A stretch of DNA of 59,325 nt from Leptospira ilyithenensis (GTDB lineage Bacteria > Spirochaetota > Leptospiria > Leptospirales > Leptospiraceae), in assembly GCF_004771005.1 (NCBI RefSeq), contig NZ_RQHV01000053.1, positions 1-59,325 on the forward strand, given 5' to 3'. The number at the start of each line of letters is the position of its first letter. The stretch's first letter is position 1. Position numbers and translations under genes: made by a program. Positions 24,371 to 33,510 of the stretch are shown here, one piece after another. The notes under the pieces are model-generated. The model saw nothing but the letters and a program-made list of their open reading frames with translations. It was not told the DNA's origin and did no database searches.

Positions 24371-25627
24371 ATGTTCGAAAATTTCACACCTCCGCCATTT
24401 GTAACATTCGCCATTCCGGTTTTCTTTTTACTCATCGGGATCGAGGTAATCATCGGTATCAAAAAACAAAGAGAACTGTATCGATTGAATGACTCCATTG
24501 CCGATCTGAGCACAGGGATTATTTCCCAACTTTGGGGACTCTTCCAAAAAGGGGTCGGACTGTTTGCCTACTTTTATATTTATGAACATTTTAGAATTTT
24601 CGAATTCGCACTGACAAACCCGCTCGCTTGGGTGATCTGCCTCGTTTTACAAGATTTCTGTTATTACTGGTTCCATAGAGTTTCTCACGAAGTGAATTTC
24701 TTTTGGGCAGGCCATGTCATCCACCACCACAGCGAAGAATACAATTTGGTAGTGGCGCTCCGTCAAACCGGACTCGGCGGACTTTCTTCTTGGATTTTTT
24801 ACGTTCCGATCGCCCTACTCGGATTTCACCCTTGGATGTTTTTAGGTGTGGGCCAAATCAATCTGATCTACCAATTCTGGGTGCATACAAAAGCTGTGAA
24901 TAAAATCGGAAAAGTAGGGGAATATCTATTGTCCACTCCTTCCCATCACAGAGTCCACCACGCAATCAATCCGAAATACATCGATCGCAATCACGGAGGG
25001 ATTTTCATCATTTGGGATCGCATGTTCGGTACTTTCCAAGTGGAAGAAGAAGAATGCGTTTACGGAACGGTGAAACCTCTCAAAAGCTTCAATCCGGTTT
25101 ATGCGAATTATCATTATTATGCAGAGCTCTGCAAACAAGCATTCCATGCAAAAGGAATCCTAAACAAAATCAAAGTTTTCCTAATGCCTCCCGGTTGGTT
25201 TCCACCGGAAGAAAACAAATCTGGCGGTTTTCTTCCCATCCCGGAAGTGAGTGCGAGAAGTTTTGTAAAATACGATCCTAAACCAAATGCAGAAGTTCGT
25301 TCTTATACGACCGCATGGTTTGTGGGAATCCTTTTGGGATCTTTTGCGTTTCTACTTTTCGTAACCAAATTTACAATGCTCTCCCAAGCACTTTTTGCCC
25401 TCTGGGTGACTCTTTCTCTCGTGTCTGTCAATGCGATGATCGAAGGAAAATCCTGGGGAGGCACCCTGGAGATCATTCGTTTGATTTTAGGATTCGGACT
25501 TTTAGGTTATTTCGGTCTAGGTTGGGTTTCTTATGGGATCGGAACCGTGTTCTTAGTAATGGCCGGGTTCTATCTTTATCGCAATCAAACCAATTCTCAC
25601 CATTCTTTACAATTGCAGAGCCAATAA
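24371..25627 (+). CDS. Sterol desaturase/fatty acid hydroxylase superfamily protein, AGMO-like
   Basis: A 418-residue membrane di-iron enzyme. The histidine clusters of the superfamily are complete: HRVSHE (H102-H106), HVIHHHSEEYN (115-120) and HHRVHH (192-197), plus WVHTK. Order and spacing resemble alkylglycerol monooxygenase (TMEM195), which cleaves ether lipids, more than sterol desaturases; the LVVALRQTGLGG stretch after the second cluster also fits that group. The C-terminus has three or four further membrane spans. Substrate in this organism is unknown; ether or long-chain lipids are plausible. It starts 21 bases after rsmA and is followed by a strong terminator, closing this part of the plus-strand run. 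Confidence 0.85.
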   Translation: MFENFTPPPFVTFAIPVFFLLIGIEVIIGIKKQRELYRLNDSIADLSTGIISQLWGLFQKGVGLFAYFYIYEHFRIFEFALTNPLAWVICLVLQDFCYYWFHRVSHEVNFFWAGHVIHHHSEEYNLVVALRQTGLGGLSSWIFYVPIALLGFHPWMFLGVGQINLIYQFWVHTKAVNKIGKVGEYLLSTPSHHRVHHAINPKYIDRNHGGIFIIWDRMFGTFQVEEEECVYGTVKPLKSFNPVYANYHYYAELCKQAFHAKGILNKIKVFLMPPGWFPPEENKSGGFLPIPEVSARSFVKYDPKPNAEVRSYTTAWFVGILLGSFAFLLFVTKFTMLSQALFALWVTLSLVSVNAMIEGKSWGGTLEIIRLILGFGLLGYFGLGWVSYGIGTVFLVMAGFYLYRNQTNSHHSLQLQSQ

Positions 25628-25647
25628 ATAATTTATTTACGAACTAG

Positions 25648-25686
25648 AACCTTCCTCACAGGAAAATCCTGTAGGAAGGTTATTTC
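25648..25686 (+). terminator. Strong intrinsic terminator after the AGMO-like gene
   Basis: AACCTTCCT pairs perfectly with AGGAAGGTT, and an inner CAGGA/TCCTG helix extends the stem. A short TATTT tail follows. It lies 20 bases past the stop. The remaining 200 bases before the M23 gene contain a promoter region without a clear open frame; TTGACC at about 25820 is a possible -35. Confidence 0.75.
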
Positions 25687-25881
25687 ACTTCTCACTACGA
25701 CAGTGCCGTCTCACATTTTTCCCCGCCAAAACCTCGATTTTAAGATTGCCTATCCATTGAACATGGTTAATTATGTGACATAATTCGACATTTTAGTGCC
25801 AAATAAGGAAGCCCTTTTCCTTGACCAGAAACCTTTCTGTGAGAATTTGGCGGTGCACAATAAAATGTGAGGCTGAAAACG

Positions 25882-26667
25882 ATGAAACGAAAAAGATATT
25901 TGTTCACTATTCTTGCGGCGATGGTTTTCGTAGTTACCTTCTCTGCATTTGCTTCTTATCAGAAGCGAAAAAACGAACCTGCCTTTTTAGATAACCATGA
26001 TTTCCAAAGATACCAGGAGAAATGGGGACTTTGGGTGGATTTTCGTTCGGAAAAAAAGACATTATTGGAAAAAACGGTCGAATTCGGAGCAGATTACGAT
26101 GACGTGATCAGCCTAAATGCGATTTCCGAAAAAGAAAAAAAGAAACTGGGTCGCCCGATTTTTGTTCCTTATAGTAGAGAATATTCTAATTCCCTACAGG
26201 AAGCAGGTAGCTATAGAGAAGCAATCGGCACGGAAATTGATCAGTTCATCTGGCCGGTCTTACCAAATGGCAAAACCAGAATCTCTTCCCGAATCGGAAG
26301 AAGATGGAACACACTTCATACCGGTGTGGACATAGCAATCCCCAAAAACTCAATCGTTCTAGCTGCCGCAGACGGTCTAGTTGAAGTTTCAGGAAGAAGC
26401 GGTGACTACGGGAATGCTGTTAAAATCTATCATAATGATCTCAATCACTTTCACACTGTTTACGGTCATAATAATGTGGTGCTTGTAAAACCAGGTGATT
26501 TTGTTAAAAAAGGACAGATCATCGCACTCTCCGGAAACACGGGAAAGTCGACAGGTCCTCATGTTCACTTCGAAGTGAGATACCATAATGTTTATTTGAA
26601 TCCGGAGAACTTCCTAACCCCTTTCGAAGAAGGTGTTGCCACAAGCATGGTGAGTTTCGCAAATTGA
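25882..26667 (+). CDS. M23 (LytM-type) zinc metallopeptidase with LysM-like segment
   Basis: Envelope peptidoglycan peptidase of 261 residues. The ATG at 25882 follows GAGG by 9 bases; a GTG at 25867 would add five residues. The N-terminal hydrophobic segment (LFTILAAMVFVVTFSAFA) is a signal anchor or signal peptide. Residues 60-95 (EKTVEFGADYDDVISLNAI and KKKLGRPIFVP) resemble a LysM module for glycan binding. The LytM domain has the zinc ligands H146 and D150 (HTGVDIAIP) and the HxH at 227-229 (GPHVHFEVR), with YGH as additional active-site histidine. All catalytic residues are present, so endopeptidase activity in cell-wall remodelling is likely. Confidence 0.92.
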   Translation: MKRKRYLFTILAAMVFVVTFSAFASYQKRKNEPAFLDNHDFQRYQEKWGLWVDFRSEKKTLLEKTVEFGADYDDVISLNAISEKEKKKLGRPIFVPYSREYSNSLQEAGSYREAIGTEIDQFIWPVLPNGKTRISSRIGRRWNTLHTGVDIAIPKNSIVLAAADGLVEVSGRSGDYGNAVKIYHNDLNHFHTVYGHNNVVLVKPGDFVKKGQIIALSGNTGKSTGPHVHFEVRYHNVYLNPENFLTPFEEGVATSMVSFAN

Positions 26668-26671
26668 TTTA

Positions 26672-27490
26672 GTGACTTCTTTTCCTCTTAAAAGTTGGGC
26701 TCCTTCCGTGCATGCGAGCCTAACTCAAATCATCTCCTCTTCCCCAGGTCTCGCCTGTTTTGATTTTGATAACACTCTGATCCGAAACGACTTCGGTGAA
26801 AAGATCATGGATTCCGTTATCTCCGAGGGAATGTTATTTCTTCCTGACGACCTTTCCCTTTTTTTTAGAGACAAGGATTATTGGAAAAATCATAAAACCA
26901 AACCGATTTCCGAAAAAGAGCATTTGGTTTGGGAAGAATACACTTACCAATTGAAAGAGTTTGGAATTGAAAAGGGATATAGATGGACTTCGTTTATTTT
27001 CCAAGGTTATACCAAAGACGGCTTTTACGATCTTTCCCGAAGGACTTGGGAAAAAGTGGCCCGGCTGAGAGAAGGATTTGCGGTGTTTCCGCAAAAAGAG
27101 ATGCTCGATCTCATTGAATTTTTAAATTCCAATCATTGGAAGATTTATATTGTCACTGCATCTCCGGAAGACGGAATCAGAGCCATTGCTCATCACTTTC
27201 CCGTAAAAGAGGAGAATGTAATCGGAATGGTTCAGAAAAAAAATCCGAACGGAATCTACGCACATGAGATCATCGAACCGTACACTTACGGTGAAGGAAA
27301 AGTAAAAGCGATTCAGTCCAGGATCGGAGAGATTCCCGATCTCGTCTTCGGAGATTCTTTCAACGATTATCCGATGTTATGTTATGCAAGGAAGCTGGGT
27401 GTGGCAATCGACAGGGGAAATCCTGAATTTGTAAAAGCCTGTTCGGAAAAAGGAATCTCCATTCAACCCTACTTTGCTTTGGAAACTTAA
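26672..27490 (+). CDS. HAD-family phosphatase, SerB-like
   Basis: A 272-residue cytoplasmic hydrolase of the haloacid dehalogenase superfamily. The GTG at 26672, 4 bases after the M23 gene stop, gives a short N-terminal extension. Motif I is CFDFDNTLIRND with nucleophile D31 and acid D33, motif II is YIVTASPED, and motif III/IV is the Lys region EGKVKAI followed by LVFGDSFNDYPML. The insert after motif I is large and helical (C1 cap) as in phosphoserine phosphatase and related PSPase-like enzymes. The substrate could be phosphoserine or a phospholipid or sugar phosphate; the sequence does not settle it. It is in an operon with the methylase downstream. Confidence 0.85.
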   Translation: MTSFPLKSWAPSVHASLTQIISSSPGLACFDFDNTLIRNDFGEKIMDSVISEGMLFLPDDLSLFFRDKDYWKNHKTKPISEKEHLVWEEYTYQLKEFGIEKGYRWTSFIFQGYTKDGFYDLSRRTWEKVARLREGFAVFPQKEMLDLIEFLNSNHWKIYIVTASPEDGIRAIAHHFPVKEENVIGMVQKKNPNGIYAHEIIEPYTYGEGKVKAIQSRIGEIPDLVFGDSFNDYPMLCYARKLGVAIDRGNPEFVKACSEKGISIQPYFALET

Positions 27491-27509
27491 GGAACGAGCT
27501 AAATAGATC

Positions 27510-28208
27510 ATGGATCAAAGCAAACCCGTACTCTATCTTGTCTCCAACTCTCTTGGGGATGACCGCGACCTACCTCCGCGTACAAAGGAGTTGCTGGAAA
27601 AAGCGGATTGGATTTTAGGAGAAGAACCCAGAACCACTTCCACTCTTTTGAAAAAATTAGGAATCAGCAAATCATTCGATCTCTTGAACGAACATACCAC
27701 GGAAGAAGAATTGCAGGAGATAGCACTTCGCCTCTCAACGACCCGATTAACATGCGTTATTTCCGATTCGGGCAGTCCCGGGCTGGAAGATCCGGGTAGA
27801 AGACTTGTTCCCCGTGCCTGGGAAATGGGAGTCATAGTCAAATCGGCACCGGGACCTACTGCTGCGATCGCCGGACTCACATCTTCCGGATTTTCCACTT
27901 CTCCATTTACCTTCCTCGGATTTTTCCCCCGAGACCAAAAAGAAAGAGAGAGGGAAATCAAAACCTATCTAAGCCTCGGCCATACACTCGTTTTTTATGA
28001 AACACCTTATCGCACCAAACACCTTCTGGAATCTCTTTCAAAACTCCTGCCTGGGGACAGAAGGGTGTTTTTGGCCTTGGGAATTTCGACAGAAGGAGAG
28101 CTTAGTTTCCGGGGAACTGCCAAAGAAGTGTTTCAAATGGCTTCCAAAATTCCCAAATCTCCTCCTGTTTTTGTAATTGAAGAGAAAAAATTAAAACTCT
28201 TCCGATAG
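27510..28208 (+). CDS. rsmI: RsmI-like tetrapyrrole-methylase-family rRNA methyltransferase
   Basis: A 232-residue SAM-dependent methyltransferase. RsmI 2'-O-methylates C1402 of 16S rRNA. The family framework is present: N-terminal LYLVSNSLGD, LLEKADWILGEEPRTT in place of the usual cEDTR, SDSGSPGLEDPGRRLV in place of SDAGTPgisDPG, then APGPTAAIAGLTSSGF and FLGFFPRDQKER, and FYETPYRTKHLLESL. The changes in the first two motifs mark it as a divergent member, possibly of the RsmI-like subgroup also seen in Bacteroidetes. The start ATG follows AAGGAACGAGC. It sits between the HAD phosphatase and an XRE-cupin regulator. Confidence 0.75.
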   Translation: MDQSKPVLYLVSNSLGDDRDLPPRTKELLEKADWILGEEPRTTSTLLKKLGISKSFDLLNEHTTEEELQEIALRLSTTRLTCVISDSGSPGLEDPGRRLVPRAWEMGVIVKSAPGPTAAIAGLTSSGFSTSPFTFLGFFPRDQKEREREIKTYLSLGHTLVFYETPYRTKHLLESLSKLLPGDRRVFLALGISTEGELSFRGTAKEVFQMASKIPKSPPVFVIEEKKLKLFR

Positions 28209-28247
28209 TGGATTGACATTTCCTCTGTTATATTGGATTCTTGAGCA

Positions 28248-28871
28248 ATGGCTACCAAACTCGAACCTCCCACTGATGAACAAGAACAAGCTTTCGCAGA
28301 ATCGGGAGATTACATTACGGATGTGGTCAAAGAAAACCTAAAACTCATCCGCCATACAAAAGGGTTCTCCCTGGACAAATTAGCAAATCGTTGTGGTGTA
28401 AGCCGCGCAATGCTTTCTCAAATCGAACAAGGCAAATCGGTTCCTACCATTTCCGTTTTATGGAAAATTGCAAACGGATTGAACGTTCCTTTTTCGGAAC
28501 TACTCAAAGAGAAAAACCAAGAAGGCATTCATGTATTGAAAGCGGAAAATTCAAAAGTGCTTTTTTCAAACTCGAAAGTTTTCGCGAGTAGAGCCTTGTT
28601 TCCTTTTCTCGGAAACAGAAAAACAGAATTTTACGAATTATTATTAAAACCGGGCGGACATGAAGTTGCAGAAGCTCATAAAACCGGAACAACGGAAAAT
28701 ATCGTTGTTGTTTCCGGCAAACTTCGGTTACGCGTTGGTGAAAAAGTAGTGGAACTCGAACCAAAAGATTCCGTATTTTTCAAAGCCGATGTTTCTCACG
28801 AATATTCAAATCCTACCGACCAGGAAACGCTTATGTATCTGGTTATGGATTATACGGACGAAGTAGGATAG
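28248..28871 (+). CDS. XRE-family transcriptional regulator with cupin sensor domain
   Basis: A 207-residue one-component regulator. The N-terminal helix-turn-helix (about residues 25-80: [19 protein letters not shown] then [20 protein letters not shown]) is a clear Xre/Cro type. The C-terminal cupin (about 125-200: [48 protein letters not shown]) usually binds a small ligand or metal; the histidines in AHKTG and SHEY could be metal ligands. Such proteins often control amino-acid, polyamine or fatty-acid genes. The gene lies between rsmI-like and prmA without an obvious own operator. Confidence 0.88.
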   Translation: MATKLEPPTDEQEQAFAESGDYITDVVKENLKLIRHTKGFSLDKLANRCGVSRAMLSQIEQGKSVPTISVLWKIANGLNVPFSELLKEKNQEGIHVLKAENSKVLFSNSKVFASRALFPFLGNRKTEFYELLLKPGGHEVAEAHKTGTTENIVVVSGKLRLRVGEKVVELEPKDSVFFKADVSHEYSNPTDQETLMYLVMDYTDEVG

Positions 28872-28895
28872 TTCCTACCGATTCCTTCACCTAAC

Positions 28896-29825
28896 TTGGA
28901 ATACAGAGAACTTAAAGTCAATTTACCCAAAGAGGGTTCGGATAGTTTATACGAACTATTGGACAGCCTCTCTGTTGCAGGGTATTATGAAATTCTATTT
29001 GACGGAGACGCTCCCAAAGAGCCGAACCAAGAAGGAATTTTAAGGGAAAATACGAATATCCGAATCTATTTGGACAAAGACGATATTGAAAAAGAACTTA
29101 AAATCATCATCTTTCTCAAAATCAATTTTTTAGAATCAGCTAGTTACGAATCGAGAGAAATAGAAACCAGAGATTACGAAGAAGCATACAAGGAATTTTA
29201 TAAACCTTTTGCCGTGGGCAAAAAACTTTGGGTCATTCCTACTTGGGAAAAAGATTCTGAAGGCACAAAAACTCTTTGGGAACCTTCGGGAGGAATTCCT
29301 TTATTCATAAACCCGGGAGTAGCTTTCGGAACCGGCCATCACGAGACCACCAAACTTATATTAGAAAGACTGGATGCGATCAAGGAAACGGAAAAAAGCT
29401 TTTTTAAAACGGCATGCGACCTAGGAACCGGTTCGGGGATTTTATCCATCGGTCTCGGCAGACTGGGAACGGATAGAATCTTTGCTCTGGACATAGATCA
29501 GAATGCGGTGAAGGCGGCCTGGTCCAACTGGCAAGAAAACGATTTCGGTAGAAAGATTCATTTTACGGTAGAAGAATCCGGATTGTCCAATCCTAACTTA
29601 AACAATTACGAGTATGAACTTGCAATTGCAAATATCACATTTGCAGTTTTATCACAAAACATCCGTTCACTGGCCGAAATCAAAGCACCTCGATTTATTT
29701 TTTCCGGTATCATTACGGAAAAAAAAGACGCGTTCGTTGATCTATTACAATCCCATCTTCCCGGCAAAATGTTATTTGAACAGGAATGGAATGAATGGTG
29801 GGTACTCGACTGGGTCAGAAACTAA
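28896..29825 (+). CDS. prmA: Ribosomal protein L11 methyltransferase
   Basis: PrmA trimethylates ribosomal protein L11. It has 309 residues. The start is a TTG at 28896, 25 bases after the XRE gene; no strong ribosome-binding site is seen. The N-terminal substrate-recognition domain (MEYRELKVNLPKEGSDSLYE) precedes the linker and the methyltransferase domain with FINPGVAFGTGHHETTKLIL, the SAM motif CDLGTGSGILSIGLGRLG, FALDIDQNAVKAAWSN and motif IV IANITFAVLSQNI, where bacterial PrmA usually has N(I/L)(L/T). The stop codon overlaps that of the convergent sensor gene by four bases (CTAA). Confidence 0.9.
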   Translation: MEYRELKVNLPKEGSDSLYELLDSLSVAGYYEILFDGDAPKEPNQEGILRENTNIRIYLDKDDIEKELKIIIFLKINFLESASYESREIETRDYEEAYKEFYKPFAVGKKLWVIPTWEKDSEGTKTLWEPSGGIPLFINPGVAFGTGHHETTKLILERLDAIKETEKSFFKTACDLGTGSGILSIGLGRLGTDRIFALDIDQNAVKAAWSNWQENDFGRKIHFTVEESGLSNPNLNNYEYELAIANITFAVLSQNIRSLAEIKAPRFIFSGIITEKKDAFVDLLQSHLPGKMLFEQEWNEWWVLDWVRN

Positions 29826-31942
29826 GTAGGTTTTCTTAAATATTTGATCAGACTCACCTGATTTCCTGCGTCGTTGTATTCCACCCTGTCAAATACCGAA
29901 CGAGTCATTAGGATTCCCCGGCCATGTTGTTCCAGCACGTCGTTCAATTCTTCCATTGTTTTGGAAAAAACCTTTTGATGATCGAACCCTTTCCCTTCAT
30001 CTAATATCCGATAAGCGACATACTCCTCATTCAGAATATAACTGATAAATACTTTTTTTCGGTTATATCTTGCGTCTTCCTGACGTTTCTGCAAAAACTC
30101 CAAATAATTTCCTTCTATGAGTGCGTTTGATTTTTCTTCAAACCCGATGTTTAAATTTCCATGTTCGATCGCATTGATGAGTATTTCCCTAACAGCGGTT
30201 CGCACTTCCGTTTGTTCTACCGAATTCATATGTTGTGCCAGTTGAGATGTGATCTTTTGAGAAATCAATTCTGCATTTCTCAGATAATTGTTCATAGAAA
30301 ATTCGATTCTTTCGGAAACAACTAATTTAGAAAGAGTGTCCTCGTATTGAGGAGAAAGTTTGACAAGTATTTCTCTTGTATCATCCAACTCTACAAATTG
30401 AATACTACATTTCATGTCTTTGGGTTCTTTCACGTATTTTTGAGCAAACTCAGTTTGGAAATGGACAACCTTTTTGGTTTTGTTCAACTCATCGAATTTG
30501 TCATTCACGTACAATTCGTTAAAGCCCGCCTTCTTTTTTGTGGAGTATAGAAGATGTGTTATTTTTTTGCCTTTAACATCATCCAAACGAAATCCCAAAT
30601 GTTTGGAAAGAGATCTATTGGCATTCAAAATCTCAGATGACTCGTTTAACATAAAAATGACTTCTTCCGACCCTTGAAAAATTTCCTTAAACCGCTTTTC
30701 CGATTCTTCAATCCTTATCTTAGTACCCGATAGTTCGCGGATATTTTCTCTTAAAGTACGGGAGAGAAAATTGATACGATCTGCAAGACCCAAGGACAAT
30801 AAAACCAACTCCAATGCGGTTCCGATTTGTATCGTCCATCGGGTAATATGATTGTCAGGGAGAATGCCTAGGCTCTTCAAAGAAAAAAGAAGGCAACCCA
30901 ATAGAAAGAAAGTCCAAGCGATCAGGTAAAATCTGGCAGTTCGGGATCTTTTTAAAACTGCAATGATACCGCTGATAATCATGATAATGGCGGTAGGAAC
31001 GGCAAAACCAATCGAAGTCAAAACCGCCATTCGGTAAGGAAGAAAGAAAACAACAACGCTTACTGCTACTAAAATTCCAAACCAGTAGGTTAGTAACTTT
31101 GTAAATAATGGAGCATGCTTTTTTAAATTCAAAAAATAAGTTGCGAAGGAAATTCCAGTAAAACAGGAGCTACAGATAAAAAACGGAAGACAATAATTTG
31201 CCCACCAGAGGGAATCAGGCCATAAATACTGAAACGCAAAACCGTTGTTAGAAAGATGAAAAAGAGAAATGGACGTTATGAATACCACATAAAAAAAATA
31301 ACTGTAATCTCTTGTGAAAACAAATATGGAAAAATTATAAATCGCCATGACAAACATGATTCCATAGAACAAACCGAACAGGATTTGTTCCTTTGTCATT
31401 TTGCTAATCAATTCTTTAGTAGACCAAGCTTCCAAACTGATGGGGATCGTTGATTCGGATTTGATACGTATATAATAAACAGATTGTGTCTTTGGTTTTT
31501 CAACAAGAGGAAACACTACATTTCGATAATCTGCATTTCTTTCGGAGAAATGAAAACTATCACCCGTTAAACTATGAATCCCGAAAGGAAGGTGGTTCCC
31601 GTAAATTTCTATCTCATCAATCAAAGGGAAATTGTATTCCAATATCCATTCCAATGTGTCGGGAGACGGGTTTTGAACGGGAAGCCGAATCCAAAACTGG
31701 GAAGAGGAAAACCCGAGATTCGGAGTTTGCAGCTTGGAAAATTCGGAATCTCTTTTGCCTGAAATAATTTCCTCTTTAGAAAAATTTGCGGAAGTATCTT
31801 CCAAAATCAAAGTGTTTTGCCAAACGGTTTTTCCTTCCATATGATGATCCAAAACCAACGGTGCTTGGGAAAAAACAGGAAACATCGGCAGAAAAAGAAC
31901 TAAAACAAGAGAATAAAATATATTTTTCAAATTAATTTTCAA
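29822..31942 (-). CDS. 7TMR-DISM membrane sensor with PAS and RsbW-type ATPase domain
   Basis: A 706-residue inner-membrane signalling protein. The TTG at 31942 is chosen because GAGGA lies 5 bases upstream; the frame opens at 31972. A signal peptide (FYSLVLVLFLPMFPVFSQA) leads into an extracytoplasmic 7TMR-DISMED2-like beta domain (residues 25-185; FSSSQFWIRLPVQNPS is typical), seven membrane helices (about 190-395), a short coiled coil, and a PAS domain (about 420-540). The C-terminal 150 residues form an anti-sigma-type ATPase (VRTAVREILINAIEHGN as N-box, ILDEGKGFD as G1, HGRGILM as G2). No HisKA phosphoacceptor helix exists, so it is not a classical histidine kinase; it may phosphorylate a STAS antagonist or bind a sigma factor. 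Confidence 0.82.
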   Translation of the reverse strand: MKINLKNIFYSLVLVLFLPMFPVFSQAPLVLDHHMEGKTVWQNTLILEDTSANFSKEEIISGKRDSEFSKLQTPNLGFSSSQFWIRLPVQNPSPDTLEWILEYNFPLIDEIEIYGNHLPFGIHSLTGDSFHFSERNADYRNVVFPLVEKPKTQSVYYIRIKSESTIPISLEAWSTKELISKMTKEQILFGLFYGIMFVMAIYNFSIFVFTRDYSYFFYVVFITSISLFHLSNNGFAFQYLWPDSLWWANYCLPFFICSSCFTGISFATYFLNLKKHAPLFTKLLTYWFGILVAVSVVVFFLPYRMAVLTSIGFAVPTAIIMIISGIIAVLKRSRTARFYLIAWTFFLLGCLLFSLKSLGILPDNHITRWTIQIGTALELVLLSLGLADRINFLSRTLRENIRELSGTKIRIEESEKRFKEIFQGSEEVIFMLNESSEILNANRSLSKHLGFRLDDVKGKKITHLLYSTKKKAGFNELYVNDKFDELNKTKKVVHFQTEFAQKYVKEPKDMKCSIQFVELDDTREILVKLSPQYEDTLSKLVVSERIEFSMNNYLRNAELISQKITSQLAQHMNSVEQTEVRTAVREILINAIEHGNLNIGFEEKSNALIEGNYLEFLQKRQEDARYNRKKVFISYILNEEYVAYRILDEGKGFDHQKVFSKTMEELNDVLEQHGRGILMTRSVFDRVEYNDAGNQVSLIKYLRKPT

Positions 31943-32000
31943 AGAGTCCTCGGATTTGATGCAAAAAAGCAATGGCTAGTAGAAACGAATTTGGTAATTT

Positions 32001-32028
32001 TTCTAGCCTTTTTTCTGAATTGCTAGAA
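32001..32028. promoter_or_regulatory. Inverted repeat TTCTAGC-N14-GCTAGAA upstream of amine oxidase
   Basis: Perfect 7-bp arms in the divergent gap between the 7TMR sensor and the amine oxidase, ending 17 bases before the latter's ATG. A third CTAG lies at about 31976. It may be an operator; no promoter hexamers are convincing. Confidence 0.25.
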
Positions 32029-32044
32029 TTTAGGGGCAAGATTT

Positions 32045-33439
32045 ATGAATCGCAGAGACTTCCTTAAAAAACTAGCAATCACAACTTCCGTTTCCAGCGT
32101 TGTACTTTCCCGCAACTCTTGGGCGATTACCCCGGTAGCCGCAGAAACAAAGCCAATGGGCAAATCTTCCTCTTCTAAAAAAGCAATCGTCATGGGAGCA
32201 GGACTTTCCGGTCTCTACTCAGCTTATCTACTTCGCCAAACAGGATATGATGTTACGATTGTAGATCGATCGGAAAGATTGGGCGGACGAATCTATACTC
32301 ATAGGGACAAAACAAATAATATCGTTCAGGACTTGGGTGCGGAATGGATCGGGGACGGACAATCCGATATCAAAAGTCTAGTAAAACAACTCGGCTTGGA
32401 ATTGAAAATCTCACCTCTCGCAGAAAAATTCCAAATCAAAAAAACTGGGGAGTCCTCCTCTTTGATTCAGCTTTCTCAAAGCTCGGTAGAAACCTTGGAA
32501 AAGGTAATTGATCTGCATAAATCCTTGAATGAGAGTCAAAAACAAGGATTGGATAAGATAAATTTTTTATCTTACGCCCGCTATCAAGGGTTAGCCGAAG
32601 AGGATGTTCGGGCTTTAAGTGAATGTTATCGAATCTTTTTCGGCGAAGATCTGAATCAAATTTCAAGTGAAGCTGTTTTAAATGATCTTGCCTCGGCCGA
32701 ATCAGCACTTCGTCCCGGTTTTTATGTTTCGGGAGGTGCGGACAAAATCATTTCTTCACTTGTTACACAGTTAGGCGATACAGAAATTTGTCTCGGAGAT
32801 CCCATCACAAAAGTAAGCCAGATGAAATCCCAAGCCCAAGTAGAACTTGCATCGGGAAAAGTCATTCGTGGGAACCTAATCATTTGTACTCTTCCTCCTG
32901 CAGCGGTTCTGGATATCAAATGGTCACCGGGACTTCCCAAGGATTTGGTTTATTCCGCACTCAGAATGCAATCCGGTAAAATTTCCAAAAACATAATCCT
33001 GTGCGTAAAAAAAGACAACCTATTCCCCAAATTCTTGTTAACCGATACGCCAGCCCAGGCACTCTATGTTGCAAGTGAAGAAGCTATCGGGGAAAAGTCG
33101 TACCTCCTTACTTCTCTTGCCACAGGAGACAGAGCATCCCTTTTTGAAAAAGGATCGGACGCACAGAAGAAAGCGATGCTCAAATTGTCATTATCCGAAA
33201 CAAAAACGGATGAGATTTTGGAATTGGCGGATCACTCTCAGTATGTATTTCATTCCTTTCAGAAAGCAACCGGAAGCCAAGGGTTTGTATCCTTATTTCC
33301 TCCGGGCTCTTTGGGGATCAAAGAAGCATGGGTGGAGTCTTATGAAAGAGTGTTTTTTGCAGGAGAACATTTGGCAAAACATAACGGAACTATGGATGCA
33401 GCGGTCGCGTCCGCCATACAAGCCGTTAGTCGAACCTGA
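32045..33439 (+). CDS. Tat-exported flavin monoamine oxidase-like protein
   Basis: FAD-dependent amine oxidase of 464 residues. The N-terminus MNRRDFLKKLAITTSVSSVV is a twin-arginine signal, so the protein is folded with its flavin and then exported. The dinucleotide-binding motif is VMGAGLSGLYSAYLL (about 49-63) followed by VDRSERLGGRIYTH. DLGAEWIG is the second family signature and FAGEHLAKHNGTMDAAVASA the C-terminal flavin-binding motif. Likely reaction is oxidative deamination of an amine or amino acid in the periplasm with release of peroxide; the substrate cannot be told. It is a single-gene unit with a terminator that runs into the convergent acyltransferase gene. Confidence 0.88.
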   Translation: MNRRDFLKKLAITTSVSSVVLSRNSWAITPVAAETKPMGKSSSSKKAIVMGAGLSGLYSAYLLRQTGYDVTIVDRSERLGGRIYTHRDKTNNIVQDLGAEWIGDGQSDIKSLVKQLGLELKISPLAEKFQIKKTGESSSLIQLSQSSVETLEKVIDLHKSLNESQKQGLDKINFLSYARYQGLAEEDVRALSECYRIFFGEDLNQISSEAVLNDLASAESALRPGFYVSGGADKIISSLVTQLGDTEICLGDPITKVSQMKSQAQVELASGKVIRGNLIICTLPPAAVLDIKWSPGLPKDLVYSALRMQSGKISKNIILCVKKDNLFPKFLLTDTPAQALYVASEEAIGEKSYLLTSLATGDRASLFEKGSDAQKKAMLKLSLSETKTDEILELADHSQYVFHSFQKATGSQGFVSLFPPGSLGIKEAWVESYERVFFAGEHLAKHNGTMDAAVASAIQAVSRT

Positions 33440-33464
33440 TTTAAAAATCCGTAAATCAATACAA

Positions 33465-33510
33465 ACTTTTTCGGTGCAAAGATATCACTTAACACCGAAA
33501 AGTTTTTTTA
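33465..33510 (+). terminator. Terminator for the amine oxidase gene, overlapping the acyltransferase 3' end
   Basis: ACTTTTTCGGTG (33465-33476) pairs with CACCGAAAAGT (33493-33503), with a one-base bulge, followed by a run of T. The descending arm lies within the last codons of the convergent acyltransferase gene, whose stop is at 33485. Confidence 0.65.
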
